This document shows positions 34,773-46,619 of a stretch of 64,000 bases of DNA, in pieces. Each line of letters begins with the position of its first letter. The first letter of the stretch is position 1. The notes beneath the pieces were generated by a model, which searched no databases, was not told the DNA's origin, and saw only the letters and a program-made list of their open reading frames with translations. The stretch is from Euglena gracilis (Eukaryota > Euglenida > Euglenophyceae > Euglenales): positions 25,618,954 to 25,682,953 of the forward strand of contig CP154954.1 in NCBI GenBank assembly GCA_039621445.1, read 5' to 3'. The position numbers and the translations under genes were made by a program.

Positions 34773-37700
34773 TCAGCCCAGGAGCGGGTACTGGCTCGGA
34801 GACCGGAACACGGGCCGCCGTGGCGCCGCCTCCTGGGCGTCGTGCTCCGCCGCCTCCGCCATGATCCGGGCCCGGATGGCGAGGCGCTCCATCTTGCGCA
34901 GCTCCTGCTGCTCCCGCCGGTCCTGGTCCCTCTGGAGCCCCCTGTGCCGCAATGACAGACGGCCGATGAGTGCAGTGACGAAATATGTCGACAGGGGTCC
35001 TGGAGGATGACAGCAAGACAATGGAAAACGATGTTCAGTAAGCAGTGCAAAGCAGATAGATACAAAGCAATGCAATCAGGGGCTTTCTTATGGACCCCAG
35101 GGCGTGGGAGGGTCCCGCAGGCCAGCTGAAAAAAGTTGCTGGCTGGACCCCCCCCCCCCAGGGGGGTTGTGGGGTCCAGCCGGCTGGGAGCTGGACCTGG
35201 CGGGTACCCAAAGAAGGCCCCCAAAGCCCGAATTTTTCAAATTTTCAAAATCTGGAGGTGAAGGCCTCAAAACCACCAAAAATGCCATTTTTTTGGCCAT
35301 TTTGACCTCTTTTCCCAAATTTTCAGCGCGAAGCCAATTTTTCCAATTTTTTTATGGTCCAAACTTCGGACCCCCCCCCCGGGGGGATCCGCAGCCCAGC
35401 TGGGAGGTGCAGGCAGGAAAAAAGGTGCTGGCTGGCTGGACCCTCCTGGGGGCAGGGTCCCCTTTGGCTTAAGAAAACCCCTGAATGCAGTATGTCACCA
35501 TATAAGACAATGCACTGCGTTGTGGTGAAATACAATGCAGTACATGCAGACCAATACAATGCAACACACGATGCGATGCGATGCAGTACAATGCAATACA
35601 ATACAAAAATATTTTTAACGGTGCGTATGTACGCCACGCAAGCTCACTGTCCCCCCTTTGTCGTTGACACGCCAAAATACAGCAAAAGTGCGGTTGACAC
35701 GGTGTGGTGTTGTGGACAAATTGTGTCAAGGAAAGGGGGGAGGTTCCCATAGGGGAGGGGATCGACAGGAAACAGCCCAAACAAAAAACTTCTTCTTAAA
35801 ATTGTTCCCGGTCCTTAAGGAAATAAAAAGAAAAAAACTCCGCTATCCCAGCACACTCAATGAAAAATATACAGGAAAATGGGCAAAGATATTTGTCATT
35901 TTTCAAGTTTTCGACGAGAACAGGTCGACATCAGGAAAAATATTGATTCCTGGCATCCTTGGACCATCACCCATGCACCCAAATAATCAAAAATGTGTTT
36001 TTCGACTCTTTAATTTTTGACCCCGTTCAAGTCCCAGTCCAGCCTTTGGTCGGCCCTTTGGTCGGAAGGGGGAGCGGTCCTTAAAGAAATAAAACAAAAA
36101 CTGCCTGTCCCTTGAGGACCGCCCTGTTCCTCGTTCAAATCCCCAATTTTGGAGAGCTTGAAAACTTTGCAAACGAACCGAAACATTAACTCACTGGAAC
36201 ACAATTTGAAAGACCTGGCATTTTTGTCGGTCCGAAATTGTGCAAACCAATATGACCCATGCCCAACCTCCGCTCAACTTGGTATCATTTGCCCACGGAT
36301 GGCACACCTGACGTTTGGCCCCACGTCCTTCCACACGCCCAGCTGGAGCAGGTGGGGGCTCTCCTGCAAGTACTGGTCCTTGATGGGCTTCAGCACCCGG
36401 GAGCGGATGGTGGTGCCGGGGGGCTTCGGGCGCTTCTTGCTCTTCCGGTCAGGCTTTTGCTTAAGGACCCCCGGGGGGGGGGGGGTACTGGCTAGCCAAT
36501 CGGCTAGACACTGGAAAAAGTGGACTAGCTAGACCCCCCCCCCTGCCCCCGAGGGGGGGCGGGCCGTGGTCCGGGGGTCCCCCGGACTGGGAAAAAAATT
36601 TTCCTCCGGCGCTGCGCGCCGGAGGAAAAATGAGGTTTTTAATAGGTTTTTGGCTGATTTTGTTCCAAAAATTTCCAAAAATGGCCAAAAACGGGCATTT
36701 TTGGCCATTTTTGGGGGTCCCAAAAAAAATTTTCGGCGCTTCGCGCCGGTCACTGGAAAAAATTTTTCCACTAGCTAGCCCTGCTAGCAGACCCCCCCCC
36801 CGGGGGGGGGGGTCTGCTAGAAAACCCACTAGCCAAATTTGGACTAGCTGCAGTCCAGCCCCCCCCCCCCGGGGGGGGGACTGCAATCCCTTAAGCAAAT
36901 GCCTGCTTCCGGTACCTGTAGACGCCTGCGGGGGCCGTGGCGGCGTCGTGTATGCGGAAGGGCTGCAACCATGCGAGGACCGCGAAAAGAGCCAGCTGAC
37001 GACGCTACTCATCAGCTTCACAAAGAGAGTGACAATGCTTCGAACAACACGGTGGCGGAATATGTCTGCGCTTAAAAATTAGAACCCCAAGTCAAGACAC
37101 GCTGTTGTGGCATCCATGACAATCCAGTCAAGACGCTTTCCAACGTCATGGACCTCTCTGTGTCCTGTAGAAATTGCACTCCCAGCATTGAGGAATCACA
37201 AGCCCACAGAAGCGTTGGGTGAGTGCGTACTCTCGGGGATGTCGGGTAGCCCCTGCAGGCGACGGAGGCGGGCTTCGAGGTTGGGCTTCACCACGTAGTC
37301 CACGTTGTGCGCCTTCTTGTCCTCCATCTTAGCCACCGCCGTCATGTGGACGATGTCCCCGATGGCCTGAGAGGTCGAGGCTGGTTCGTGGTCAGCAGAT
37401 AACACAACGTCCCACGCCATCTGCACCAACTGGCCAAAATTCATTTCATTTCACGAAGAATTCAAAGACAGGGGTGCCTTGCACATTTCCTTTCGCCTGC
37501 AAAGAACAATAGTGGAGGGATCATTCACCTTGTCACCTGGTGCCGAGTCGGGACAAACAAGCTGGAGTATTGCCTCCAAAAAAGGGTGGAAGGTGCACCA
37601 GCGACTCTGTTTCGTTGTGGGCGCGGATGCGGTTGCTCTTCAGGAACGTGCGGCCGTACTTGGGCCAGTACACAGGACTGTCGCAGGCCACCCAGACTGT

Positions 37701-38273
37701 CTTTGGCGTGATGCGCGAGATCTTGCATACCGTCCCTGCGCACCGACAGAGAACGTGGTATGGACCAGGATTCGACATAAAGACAGGTGGGGGTTGAACC
37801 CCCTTCACACCCCACCACCTCCAGCTAAATGCCGTACAACCTCCTTGCATCGAAACCTGGTGTGGACCGCCTGCCAAGGCCCAACATGTTCCCTCTCAGC
37901 CAGGTGGAATTCCACCAATCTGGGGGCAGTAGAGAGCCCTGGGATGTGGCAGGCACCCCCTCCCAGGGGGGTCTTGCCTGGTCGTGCAGAGAAATCGCAA
38001 AAAAGAGCCCGTTTTTCGGCACCGGAGTGCTTGGTCTGAAGACAAGTTGGGCCATGTCCCTGGTAAAGATCTGCCCCCCCCACCCCCGGGTGGGTCGGGT
38101 GCCTTAAAATTCAGCCTGCTCTCGGTGGTTGTCGTCTGAAGGCCTGAAGGGGCGTGTCCCATAGAAGAAGAGGGGGTGAGGGGAGGACGACACCGATCTT
38201 CTCGAAGCCGCTGCTGCCCTTCGGCAGCACCAGGCTGAACTCCTTCTTCGCCTGAAACTCCTGGATGCCGCCC
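34773..38273 (-). CDS. MRPS17: uS17-like (probably mitochondrial) ribosomal protein gene, N-terminus not found
   Basis: The protein would be a small-subunit rRNA-binding protein of the uS17 family. Exons on the minus strand are 38194-38273 (ending SSGFEKI), 37599-37735, 37231-37366, about 36972 down to 36308 (split by a MITE), and 34773-34941 with stop TGA. Joins 1-2 (phase 1), 2-3 (phase 0) and 4-5 (phase 2; CAG|GTGTGC to gcggcacag|G) are GT-AG and keep frame. Exons 2-3 read G-TVCKISRITPKTVWV, then YGRTFLKSNRIRAHNETESL, then AIGDIVHMTAV, matching the S17 beta-barrel order (GxV...KT..V....YG..........AH.......GD.V). After the S17 core come HNVDYVVKPNL and a long basic, Glu/Arg-rich extension (QRDQDRREQQELRKMERLAI) ending SPSQYPLLG, longer than bacterial S17. 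The exon 3-4 join is not GT-AG by eye; an in-frame option is ...LPDIP|AWLQPFRIHD. Family call is from memory of the fold. Confidence 0.65.
35077..35483 (+). mobile_element. hAT-like MITE, family E (copy 2), in the last uS17-like intron
   Basis: The ends are CAGGGGCTTTCTTATGG and CTTAAGAAAACCCCTG. The TSD AATGCAAT/AATGCAGT (35069-35076, 35484-35491) matches at 7/8. The interior has ctggctggaccc runs and the E-type homopolymer palindrome. It lies wholly inside the GT-AG intron 34942-36307. Confidence 0.85.
35520..35606. repeat. 'caatacaatgca' low-complexity tract
   Basis: Irregular caatacaatgca/gatgcgatgcag repeats, continuing the texture seen just left of the E element (35040-35076). Confidence 0.6.
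35649..35740. mobile_element. family L relative
   Basis: ccccccTTTGTCGTTGACACG at the left and TTGTGTCAAGGAAAGGGGGG at the right form diverged inverted ends like 15647-15812. An internal gcggttgacac is present. Confidence 0.45.
36450..36905 (+). mobile_element. hAT-like MITE, family F, inside a uS17-like coding exon
   Basis: The ends are CAGGCTTTTGCTTAAGG and CTTAAGCAAATGCCTG (15/16 complementary). A perfect TSD, CTTCCGGT, lies at 36442-36449 and 36906-36913. Removing the element and one TSD copy joins ...APAGVYRYRK to SKKRPKPPGTTIRSRVL in one frame on the minus strand. With the element kept, translation stops within five codons. A central perfect hairpin (ttttcctccggcgc/gcgccggaggaaaa, 36600-36629) and paired C/G runs lie inside. 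GT-AG splicing is also possible: CTACAG|GTACCGG at 36915 to GGAAGAG|CAAG at 36440, a 476-nt intron that also keeps frame. Confidence 0.92.
37766..37859 (+). mobile_element. 94-bp miniature family A element in intron 1 of the uS17-like gene
   Basis: The ends are CAGGATTCGACATAAAG and CCTTGCATCGAAACCTG. The TSD GTATGGAC/GTGTGGAC (37758-37765, 37860-37867) matches at 7/8. Only the terminal regions and a short gggggttgaaccccc palindrome remain. Confidence 0.78.
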
Positions 38274-38394
38274 CTGAGCGGACGGGTGCCCCCTGCCCCA
38301 GGAAGCTGTGACCCGACAGGCCGCTCAATTCACTGGGTACCTGACATTTCCCAGGTGTGGCATTTGAGGTGGGGATCAGGGGTATTTTGAGACT

Positions 38395-38540
38395 GGGGGA
38401 CCCACTCACTCTCCCCAAAAATGGCCAAAAATCGCGAAAATGCCAAAAATGGCACCTTTTTCAAAAAAAAATTGGCGCCGAAAAGTATATCCCCCCCTGT
38501 GGGGAACGGGGGGGGGGGTCGGCCGGACCCACCCGGTGGG
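38395..38540 (-). mobile_element. family D fragment
   Basis: ccccaaaaatggcc, aaaaatggcaccttttt and attggcgccgaaaagtatat match the reverse of the D interior. Both ends are missing. Just downstream, minus-strand SCSTWVYIPTGWVR (about 38530-38570) could be an upstream exon of the uS17-like gene, unproven. Confidence 0.55.
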
Positions 38541-39483
38541 GATGTAGACCCAGGTCGAACAGGATGATGGGTTGGTGCGTCACGGTATGGGTGATTCTGA
38601 CAGACCCAATCCATCAAAAAGGTAAATGTTGCTGATTTGGTCGGCAGTATTTCGAATGTCGGGTGAAACGTTCTGGAAATAAGGATGTGTACCTTCCTTT
38701 CTATTATGTAAATGTTGTGATCTTATCTTTTTACAGTCCCAAATGTGGCTCCCTTCCAGGCAATTACCTTTGGTGTTACCAGGGGAAGGGGGGTCATTTT
38801 GCACTTTTAAAATCTAATCCATGAGAAGCCAGGTGGCCACTTCTATTTTTTTGTCCACGACGACTTTGGGGAATGGAAAACCTTCACCCAGAAAAAATCA
38901 AAGTAAATTCCACCAGCGCTTTGCACCAGGGACACATGTGGAAAAATCCCACCTAAACTGAACCTCAAATTTCATTTCGATCCTCACAGACTGGTTTTTT
39001 ACAACCCAGGGGGGGGGCTTGCGTATGGGGTGCTGACAATAGCATACCCCCTGGGGGGGGGGTTGGGCCCGGCCCCGGCCGATCCAGGCAACTTGAAAAT
39101 GGCCCTATTCGAGTCCCAAGGCTCCGTGGGGGGGGGGGTGCATTTTCACAACTCCTGCAAAATCTAAACAACTGAAAAATCCTTTTTTGCTTTCACCTCT
39201 TCCACCAGGAGATGTGGACCAATGAAAAAATCCATGGTGCACCAGTTTGGGAGGTTGAGAGATGCAGATTGATAGCAGGTGCTTTCAGAGTGTCAACGTG
39301 ACCGAGTGGTGTGTGCACCGGTTCAGGGCTCACAACCAGACAGCTGGGAAGGGCTCTGAGAGCCAGGGTTAGAAGACATGCAGAGGGACCTTTTTCAGAT
39401 AAAAATTAGGGGGTGCATCGACATTTCATGGATATTACAACAGTTGAAACATTTGTGCAGTTGCGCAAAGGAGTTGCCAAGTC

Positions 39484-39860
39484 CAGCACGCTGCTTCTGC
39501 TTAAGGGTTCACATTACCCCCCCCCCGGAGGGGGCTGGGCTGCAGCTGGTCTGGCCGGGGGGGGGGGTCTGCTAGCAGGGCTAGCTAGTGGAATTTTTTT
39601 CCAGTGACCGTCGTGACACGTCGAATTTTTTTGAACCCCAAAACTGGCCAAAAAAACCATTTTTGGCCTTCTGGTTTTTTTGAAGAAAATCAGCCTTAAA
39701 AACCCCATCAAAAATCTCACTTCCGTTTTTTTCCATGATTTTTTCCCAGTCAGCGGGACCCCGGACCCCCCCTCTCCGGGAAGATGGGGTCCAGCTAGTC
39801 CATTTTTTCCAGTGTCTATCAAAATGCTAGCCAATGGACCATCCCGGGGGTGTCCAATTT
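39484..39860 (+). mobile_element. family F copy, 3' end lost
   Basis: The start CACGCTGCTTCTGCTTAAGG resembles F; then come ctgggctgcagctggtctgg, gctagcagggctagctagtgg and ttttttccagtgac in F order. No right TIR or TSD. Confidence 0.6.
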
Positions 39861-40409
39861 TAACCCCCAAAAATGTGTGTTGAGATTGAGCAATGCCCCC
39901 CCCCCCCATTCTCACTGTCCGTTTTGTCAGCAGGATCTGCTGCGGAGACTATGATGGGGATGATGGCGTTCAGGCAAACTCGGTGAGCAATAATTAAAAA
40001 AAACCATCCCCCTTGCTTGAACCGAAGTATGGAATAATACATTAAGTGAAGACTTTTTTTTAGTATCCCGCAAACCATGAAAAATGAAGAACGGAATTTA
40101 TTTTGAATCTGATTTACGCAATTACGCAAGTGATTGAAATTTTAACTTGTTTGCACAAATGCGCAAAGATATTTTTAGCTTTTGTTTCTGCGATTGTGCA
40201 ATTGATTCAGTTCATTTATCCTCATCAACACATTTTACTGAAGCAATATTTCTCCTGTCAGGTACATGCATGATCAGCTGCCAATTATCACATTCTCCCT
40301 GTCAGCCTTTTTAACTCCAGTCCTCTCCAGCAGAAAAGTGTACATTTCTGATATCATTTTTCCCGCAAAGTTTCCGCAATTACCCCGCAATTTTTCAAGG
40401 CCTCTGATA

Positions 40410-40883
40410 CAGGGGATTTCTTAAGGACCCCTCCCGGGGGGTCCAGCCTCCGGCTGGCTGCTGCCTGGAAATGAGCTGCTGGCTACCCCCCCCCCCCCAG
40501 GGGGATAGGGGGGAGGGGGGAGGGTCCAGGAATGGAGGGGGCTGGGCTGGGCTGGGTCGATGAAAAACAAATTTTATAAAACATTTTTGCCTTCTCGACA
40601 TTTTGATGGAAGGAGATAGATCAAGGCTGGGGGGCTGTGATGTAGAAAGCTGTGATGAGAAAAAAATGCAGGGATAGGTGACCTGGGCAGTCCAGTTGGC
40701 TGGCCAGCCTGCAGCCGGCTGGCCTGGCCTCTGGCCGGGCTGCGGGTTGGACCCAACTTTATTTCACTCGACCCCGGGGGGGGCTCCCAGCCCAGATTTG
40801 GGCTGCTGGCTGGATTTGAACTGCTGACTGGCTGGACCCCCCCCCCGGGGGATGAGGTCCCCTCTGGCTTAAGAAATCCCTTG
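40410..40883 (-). mobile_element. hAT-like MITE, family E (copy 3)
   Basis: The ends are CAGGGGATTTCTTAAGG and CTTAAGAAATCCCTTG. The TSD CTCTGATA/TTCTGATA (40402-40409, 40884-40891) matches at 7/8. The interior is the reverse of copy 1 (ggctgggctgggctgggtc, catTTTGATGGA, gcctggcctctggccgggc). Confidence 0.87.
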
Positions 40884-40999
40884 TTCTGATATCAAATTTC
40901 CCCCCTGTTTTAAATCCTGTTGCGCATGCTCCATCCAGTTGTGAAACTGGAGTGACATTTCGAAATCTCACAGCTGAACAAAAAATAGCCATCACATCC

Positions 41000-42430
41000 C
41001 TTTCGTCGGATTCCAGTTTGCGCCGTACGGGAACACCGGGTGCAAACACAAGTGAATGAAGGGCAAACATCCGAAACACACTCTGAAAAGGGGCTGAACA
41101 GAGGCATTTTTAACCAATTCAAAAAGGCTTAGATCCTCAGCCATTGGAGTGAATCAGTTGGGTCTGTTGTAAAACACTAGAATACAATATACTCTGTTGC
41201 AAATTTGCCAATAGGCGACGAAAGGGTGGCAGAACTCCGAACACCCCCGAACCCGCCATTTCGGTCCTGAAAAGACTGGCCATTGTGGCAGCAGTTGTTA
41301 CCAGGTGCATACTCTTCGGAGGTGTGAACTTGTCGATCAGCTCCCAGGTGGCAGATTGCGCAAGACCACACAGTTGACAGGGTGAACCTTTGGAACTATC
41401 CAATGATGTTTTTGTGATTTGAACTGGAACGTTTGAATTCGATAGTTATGGGCTATTTTTGGGGGGAGTTTTGAGACGTTTTTTCATTCAAAAAACAAGG
41501 CTCAAAAACAGCTTCAAAAGGCCATAAAATCGGAATCGCCTTAGATTGCGCAATTGCGCAAGGCGAGTCCAGTTTTATGAGCTAAGTGCGAAGTAGCCCA
41601 GTTGGTGAGTTGGTGGCAGGCAGGATGGGAGAGTTACGGGGTTTTCGCCGGTTTGAAACGGTCCGAGTGCCCCTCAGAGTCGGTCCGTGCCACCCACCCA
41701 CCCACCCACCACCAATTTTGAGATCCTGTTCAGAGTGAAAATGAAAGCACTTATATTTATTGTATTGCATATGCTTAATCATGATGTAACAAATCGAAAT
41801 GCACAAACAATCGTGGCCATCACAGATCACGTCAGGCAACAATCCAGAATGACAGCATACACCAAGGTCTTGCTGATTGTGCCCTTCTTGCCTTTCAGTA
41901 GGCGGCTGAGGGGCATGTGCCGCGCCTGGCGCGACATTGCAAAACGGCCCTGCGGCGGACGGGCCACGGTGGGATTAGGATCAAGCTGAACGGTCCCCAA
42001 CTCCTTTGTCATCGTTGTTGTGATTGGCTGTTTGGCCAAGGGTCCTGACCTCCTTCCTCCTACGGGGCTGTTGATTACCCCCCCCCCAAAAGCGGAATAC
42101 CCAGACTGTGCAAAAACGTGCCCTCTCAATGCAGCTCATTGCGAATATTTGCATCAGTGCCTTTGCAAAAAAGAATTCAGGGTGCCTTCAAAAAAAAACA
42201 GTGAAGAAAATTGTACAAAATGGTTTAGTCGCTCGGTCACTCAGTTTAAGATAAAGATTGCAAAAATAGAAAATAGAAAGTAGAAAATAGAAAACAGCAG
42301 CAGAAAGGAAGGAGAAAATATATCCCAGAGAAGAAGGCATCTTCTCCAAAAAATCTTCCAAAGGCATCTTCCAAAAAATAGAAGCATCATCAACACTGAT
42401 CTGTTTCTAGACCTTCTCCCCGACCAAGGG
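41000..42430. other. unassigned stretch
   Basis: Mixed-composition DNA with short open frames on both strands. Nothing recognisable apart from a (ccca)n run near 41690 and a 'gaaaatagaaa' tract near 42270. Confidence 0.4.
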
Positions 42431-42799
42431 TATTAAATGAGCAGGGGAAGGGGGCGGCCCGAAGGGGGGGGGGGGTCGCGACCCCCCCTCCCCCCTGTAC
42501 AAAACCAGCACTCACGTAACACCCCGTCCCACTTCAAACCGGCAAAAAGTGGCACGCCTCACCCCCGCCCACCCTGGCCTCTCTCGTCACCGTGCGCCAC
42601 CCACTTCCTTCTGTTTTGGGCACTTAAAGCAACCCAAAATGAACCCTACCTGGGTGGGAGAGTCTAAAGACAAATACAAAAATGCCCACTAGGAAAGTTT
42701 GCATGCATGATGCATGAATGCATCACATATGTATTATATTTATATGTGTTGCATGCACATGCATGTACATACATACGCTTGCATGTGTATGCACACGTG

Positions 42800-42978
42800 C
42801 ATATGCATACATGCATACATACATACATACATACATACATACATACATACATACATACATACATACATACATACATACATACATACATACATACATACAT
42901 ACATACATACATACATACATACATACGTACGTACGTACGTACGTACGTACGTACGTACGTACGTACATACATACACAC
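42800..42978. repeat. (ATAC)n / (ACGT)n microsatellite
   Basis: (cata)n for about 120 bp switches to (cgta)n for about 40 bp. A short tgtatgtatg inverse tract lies at 43117-43145. Confidence 0.97.
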
Positions 42979-42999
42979 ATACCTCCCCCCCTTCCCAGG

Positions 43000-43070
43000 C
43001 GCTTTGCCCGGGCCATTATTGAAGGTAAGGCCAGGGGGCCAACCTTAGGGGGCCAAGTTTGCACGTAAGG
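43000..43070 (+). repeat. family M (reverse copy)
   Basis: ggcgctttgcccgggccat, tattgaaggtaaggccag, ggggccaaccttaggggg and ccaagtttgcacg are the reverse complement of the 28463-28610 repeat. Confidence 0.55.
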
Positions 43071-44334
43071 AGGGGGGGCCGAGCGCCCGGGTGGGGGCAA
43101 GTGCCAAAGGGCGGTATGTATGTATGTACGCATGCATGCATGCATACCTGCATCTATTTATGCAACAACATAATTGATGAATTTTTTCAGGTATTATATA
43201 TAAATATCTGTGATTAATGCATCGACATGACAAGCACAAAACAAAGCATTGTATTTGAAGTACAAAAATACACAAAGACGCAGGTTGGGGAGAAGGTAAA
43301 GAGGCCAGCAAACCAAAGACAGATCAAATTTCAAATGGAACATGGAGAAAACACAAGCTGAGGAAGGAAATACCGGACAAAAAATCCGTACAATATAGCA
43401 TAGCCTGACCCCCGTAGAACTTTTCTTTTTTAAAAAGAATGGTTCTGACTCTGAGCACAGCTCAAATGGCAGAATGTCAAAAATCTCGGTTTCATGTTGC
43501 AAAACCCCTACGAGTTCTTCGGATGGTGGGCCATCGCCCCGGTTGTGGGATTGGGTGCACGGTTGCGGTTACAGCTAAAAATAACAAATAAAAGGTAAAT
43601 TTTATGAATCAAATAATAATACACCGAGAAATAAATCAGTGCAAAAAAAATGGACCAAAACCATCTCTTCTCAGTGCCGGGGTGAGCCAGCACAGTTTGG
43701 TGGCCCATTCCGCTGTTCTTTTGTCTTCAGACAGTGAAAAAAGCCCAGAAGAAGAAGACAAGGGGGGAGATGAAACAAGATGGAGAAATACCCCTGTCCA
43801 ACGACCACTGATATTCTCCTTCACCAGGGGGCAGTCGTTAAAAAAGGCCACACTGCCAAAATTCAGCTAAAATTTGACAAAAGCCCCAAAAAGTTGCCGA
43901 AAGTGGACAAAACTGGCAAAGAAAAAAAGTGGCAAAACGAATGAGCCGAAAAGGGCCCAAACCAGCACAAATGACCCGTTTTTGCCCACCTGGGTGGTCC
44001 ATTCCCCTCCTCTACCCCCCCCCTTGGCCAGACGTTTGGCCATTTGTCGTGATCTTGCAATGTCCAGCCGCCACAATTTTACTCATTGAGGGTATCGTAC
44101 CCGCGTTTTGGGGACTGTCGTTTTTTTTTGTCATCATTTTTGGGCATTTTCAGCCAATTTACTGTGGATTCAAAAAATAATAACTTCCATAATTCTCACA
44201 ATTAGTATTCACACTTATCTCATGCGACCATGCGCATCTGACCGGGGGGGGGGGGCGTTGGATTGGGGGGGTGGGGGGTAGAGAAAGGGAAACTCTGGGA
44301 GTCGGAGATGACGACTTGCATACTTTCTTGGCAT

Positions 44335-44530
44335 TTGGCATCTGTTTAAACTGCCTGGGAAAAGAAATAACACGCGGGTCCCTTTCTCCCGGCTGCGGAG
44401 TGGGTGGTTCCAACTGCCCCGTCTTCATCCGTGGGACGTGGTGGACCGCGAGCTGGGCAGTGCCAGCCGTGGTCGCCCTCGTTGCATGAAACGACGTCAG
44501 GAGGAGAGGCACACTAAACAGGAGCGGCCA
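44335..44530 (-). CDS. exon candidate with hydrophobic leader, unknown product
   Basis: The minus strand reads FWPLLFSVPLLLTSFHATRA (hydrophobic, signal-like), then TTAGTAQLAVHHVPRMKTGQ, then PTPQPGERDPRVISFPRQ with G/C-biased third positions. No start codon or splice sites are settled. Function unknown. Confidence 0.3.
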
Positions 44531-45559
44531 GAAAGTTGAGTCCCAAAGACAATGCACGATACATCTCGTGGGGGGGGGGGGCGGCGGGTAAAAAACACCA
44601 AAAAAAAGCACGTTGTAACATTCAGCCCCTTCCTGCGCAAAGATGGTATACAGAGTCAAAGGGTGAGAAAAAGCGCAGTGGTGTGCGCGCACTTGTATGT
44701 TGTGGTCGGGTTGGTGCGTAGGTGGGTGAGGGGCACATTTGTCCATGTGCGTCGGTACAGCAAGCTCTGTCAAGGAACACCAGTGGGACCCCAGTCCCAC
44801 TGCACCCCGATAGTCCATCCGGCCACTCCACCCAAATACATCCAGATATGTATGTCGCGTATATGTATTCCACTTCCAAGAAGGAGTGGAAAACTTGAGG
44901 TAATGATGCTGGTGGGCTCTTGGGGTTGGTTCTTTGCCGTAAGGAGGGGGAAGAAAATCAGGCCCTCTGTCGATCTGCGGCAAACCCCCTCATCAAGGGC
45001 AAGGGCTGGTCAACGGCTGTCGGTCACAGGCAAGAAATTTTATGATCAGCTATTGGTCCATTAACCTTTCAAGGAAAAAAATACATGAAAAAAGAACTTG
45101 TTGTGCAAAAGACCGCAAAATTCTCGTTCAATTATTTGAAAAAAAAACCTCAAAAAAACCCGCCAAAATCTGGGTTTTTCCCTTATCACCTGGAAATATC
45201 CACAAAAAAGAACAAAGGAGGTATTTCATCGAATCAAATGCACTGATTTAGTCTGCACCAATGTTATCCATATCAAAAAATCTCCCCTCCCACCGTAGGG
45301 CATGAGCGCGACTGGCTTGAGTCCTCAGGCAGGTTGCAGCAAAGGATGGGAAGTTGGGGTGGGTCAACGCGGGGGTGGACCATACACCTCTCCTCCTTCG
45401 GTTGGCCCATGCCCAGGGTGGCGTGCCCTTCCCACCAGGCTTCTTTTAAGACCCCCCAGGGGGATTCCTTGCCACCCAGCCTGACGCAGGACCCCCCCCC
45501 CTCCGGGAAGATCGGGCCATCTGAGGATATTTCCCCACAAAATTTTCAGCAGTTTGCGC

Positions 45560-46280
45560 CATATCCGTGACTCCAGCCCGCAAACAGAGTAATTGCTGGC
45601 GGAGAGGGGCTAAATCAAAGGGAGGTGAAAAGAGGCAAACCGCAGGAAGAAGCAAGCGCGAGAGTACAGAGGTTCCCACAGCTGGTGGGCGGCAAAAATG
45701 GCGCATTGGGGGTCCGGGGAGGGCGTTCCTCCCACAGAGCAAAACACAAGCGTCGGCCACACTTCTCAATTCGTCAATTCTCAATGCGCCCTCGCTGAGC
45801 AGGATGCAGGCATCGCCACCCAGAGTGAGGGTGAGGCAGGCAGATGGACAAGAGGTCAAGCCCAGCGTGGGGGATTTGCCGCCGCAGCCGCCAGCCACCA
45901 GCGTGGGAAGAACGGGGATTGGGGTTGGGGGAAGAACGGGGGTTGGGCGCACGTGGACGACATGCAGCGGCAGAATGTTGGTGGGGCTGGAGGGGAGGCA
46001 GGAGAGGGAGGAGGGAAATGATGTGGGATGAGGACAGCCTCGCTGGCACTATCCCATGCCACCGGGAACTGAAGGTACTCAAAAATAGACACAAGGAACA
46101 GCAGTATGAACGACACACCTTGTCGAAACAACAGGGTGCAAATGAAAAATGCCATGTGGCACCCCGGAAACGTATGTTTGACATGGGGAGGGGGTCGGTG
46201 TTAATTCAACGGTACCGGACAATTTCAAAATATAGGCTCCCACTCAAGCCTAGCTTGCAGGTTGTTTTCAATCTGTGAAT
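45560..46280 (+). other. overlapping plus-strand open frames, undecided
   Basis: Frames at 45567-46031 (154 codons) and 45844-46278 (144 codons) overlap in different phases. The second continues into AT-richer sequence with a basic, protein-like tail (KVLKNRHKEQQYERHTLSKQ). Neither has a recognised domain. Confidence 0.25.
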
Positions 46281-46619
46281 CGTTTTCAAAAAAAGGTCTT
46301 GAATGAGCCAACCGTGCGAACGTTTATATCTGTATATCTATCCCCAGACAAAATTTCCATTTAACCACGCATCTCCGGCACAAAGGGACAACAATACAAT
46401 CAAAAAGCATTGATGCCTGGAACTAGAAACAGCAACTGCGGGAAGAGCAAAGGGGAATAATCTGGCAACAAAAGTTGCGATTACGATCTAAGTGCATCAT
46501 TTTGTGCGGAATGACGCTTTTCGAGCTGGATACAAAATTTCCAACCGCTTGAAACTGCGATTCTCCTCAGAGAGTGTTGGGAATTGTGCATTTGAACGTT
46601 TATTTGGTTAGACTAGAGT

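Noticed and set aside
42664-43145. Tyr-Ile-His-Thr and Cys-Met-Tyr-Val repeat proteins
   Set aside because: They are translations of the (ATAC)n/(ACGT)n microsatellite.
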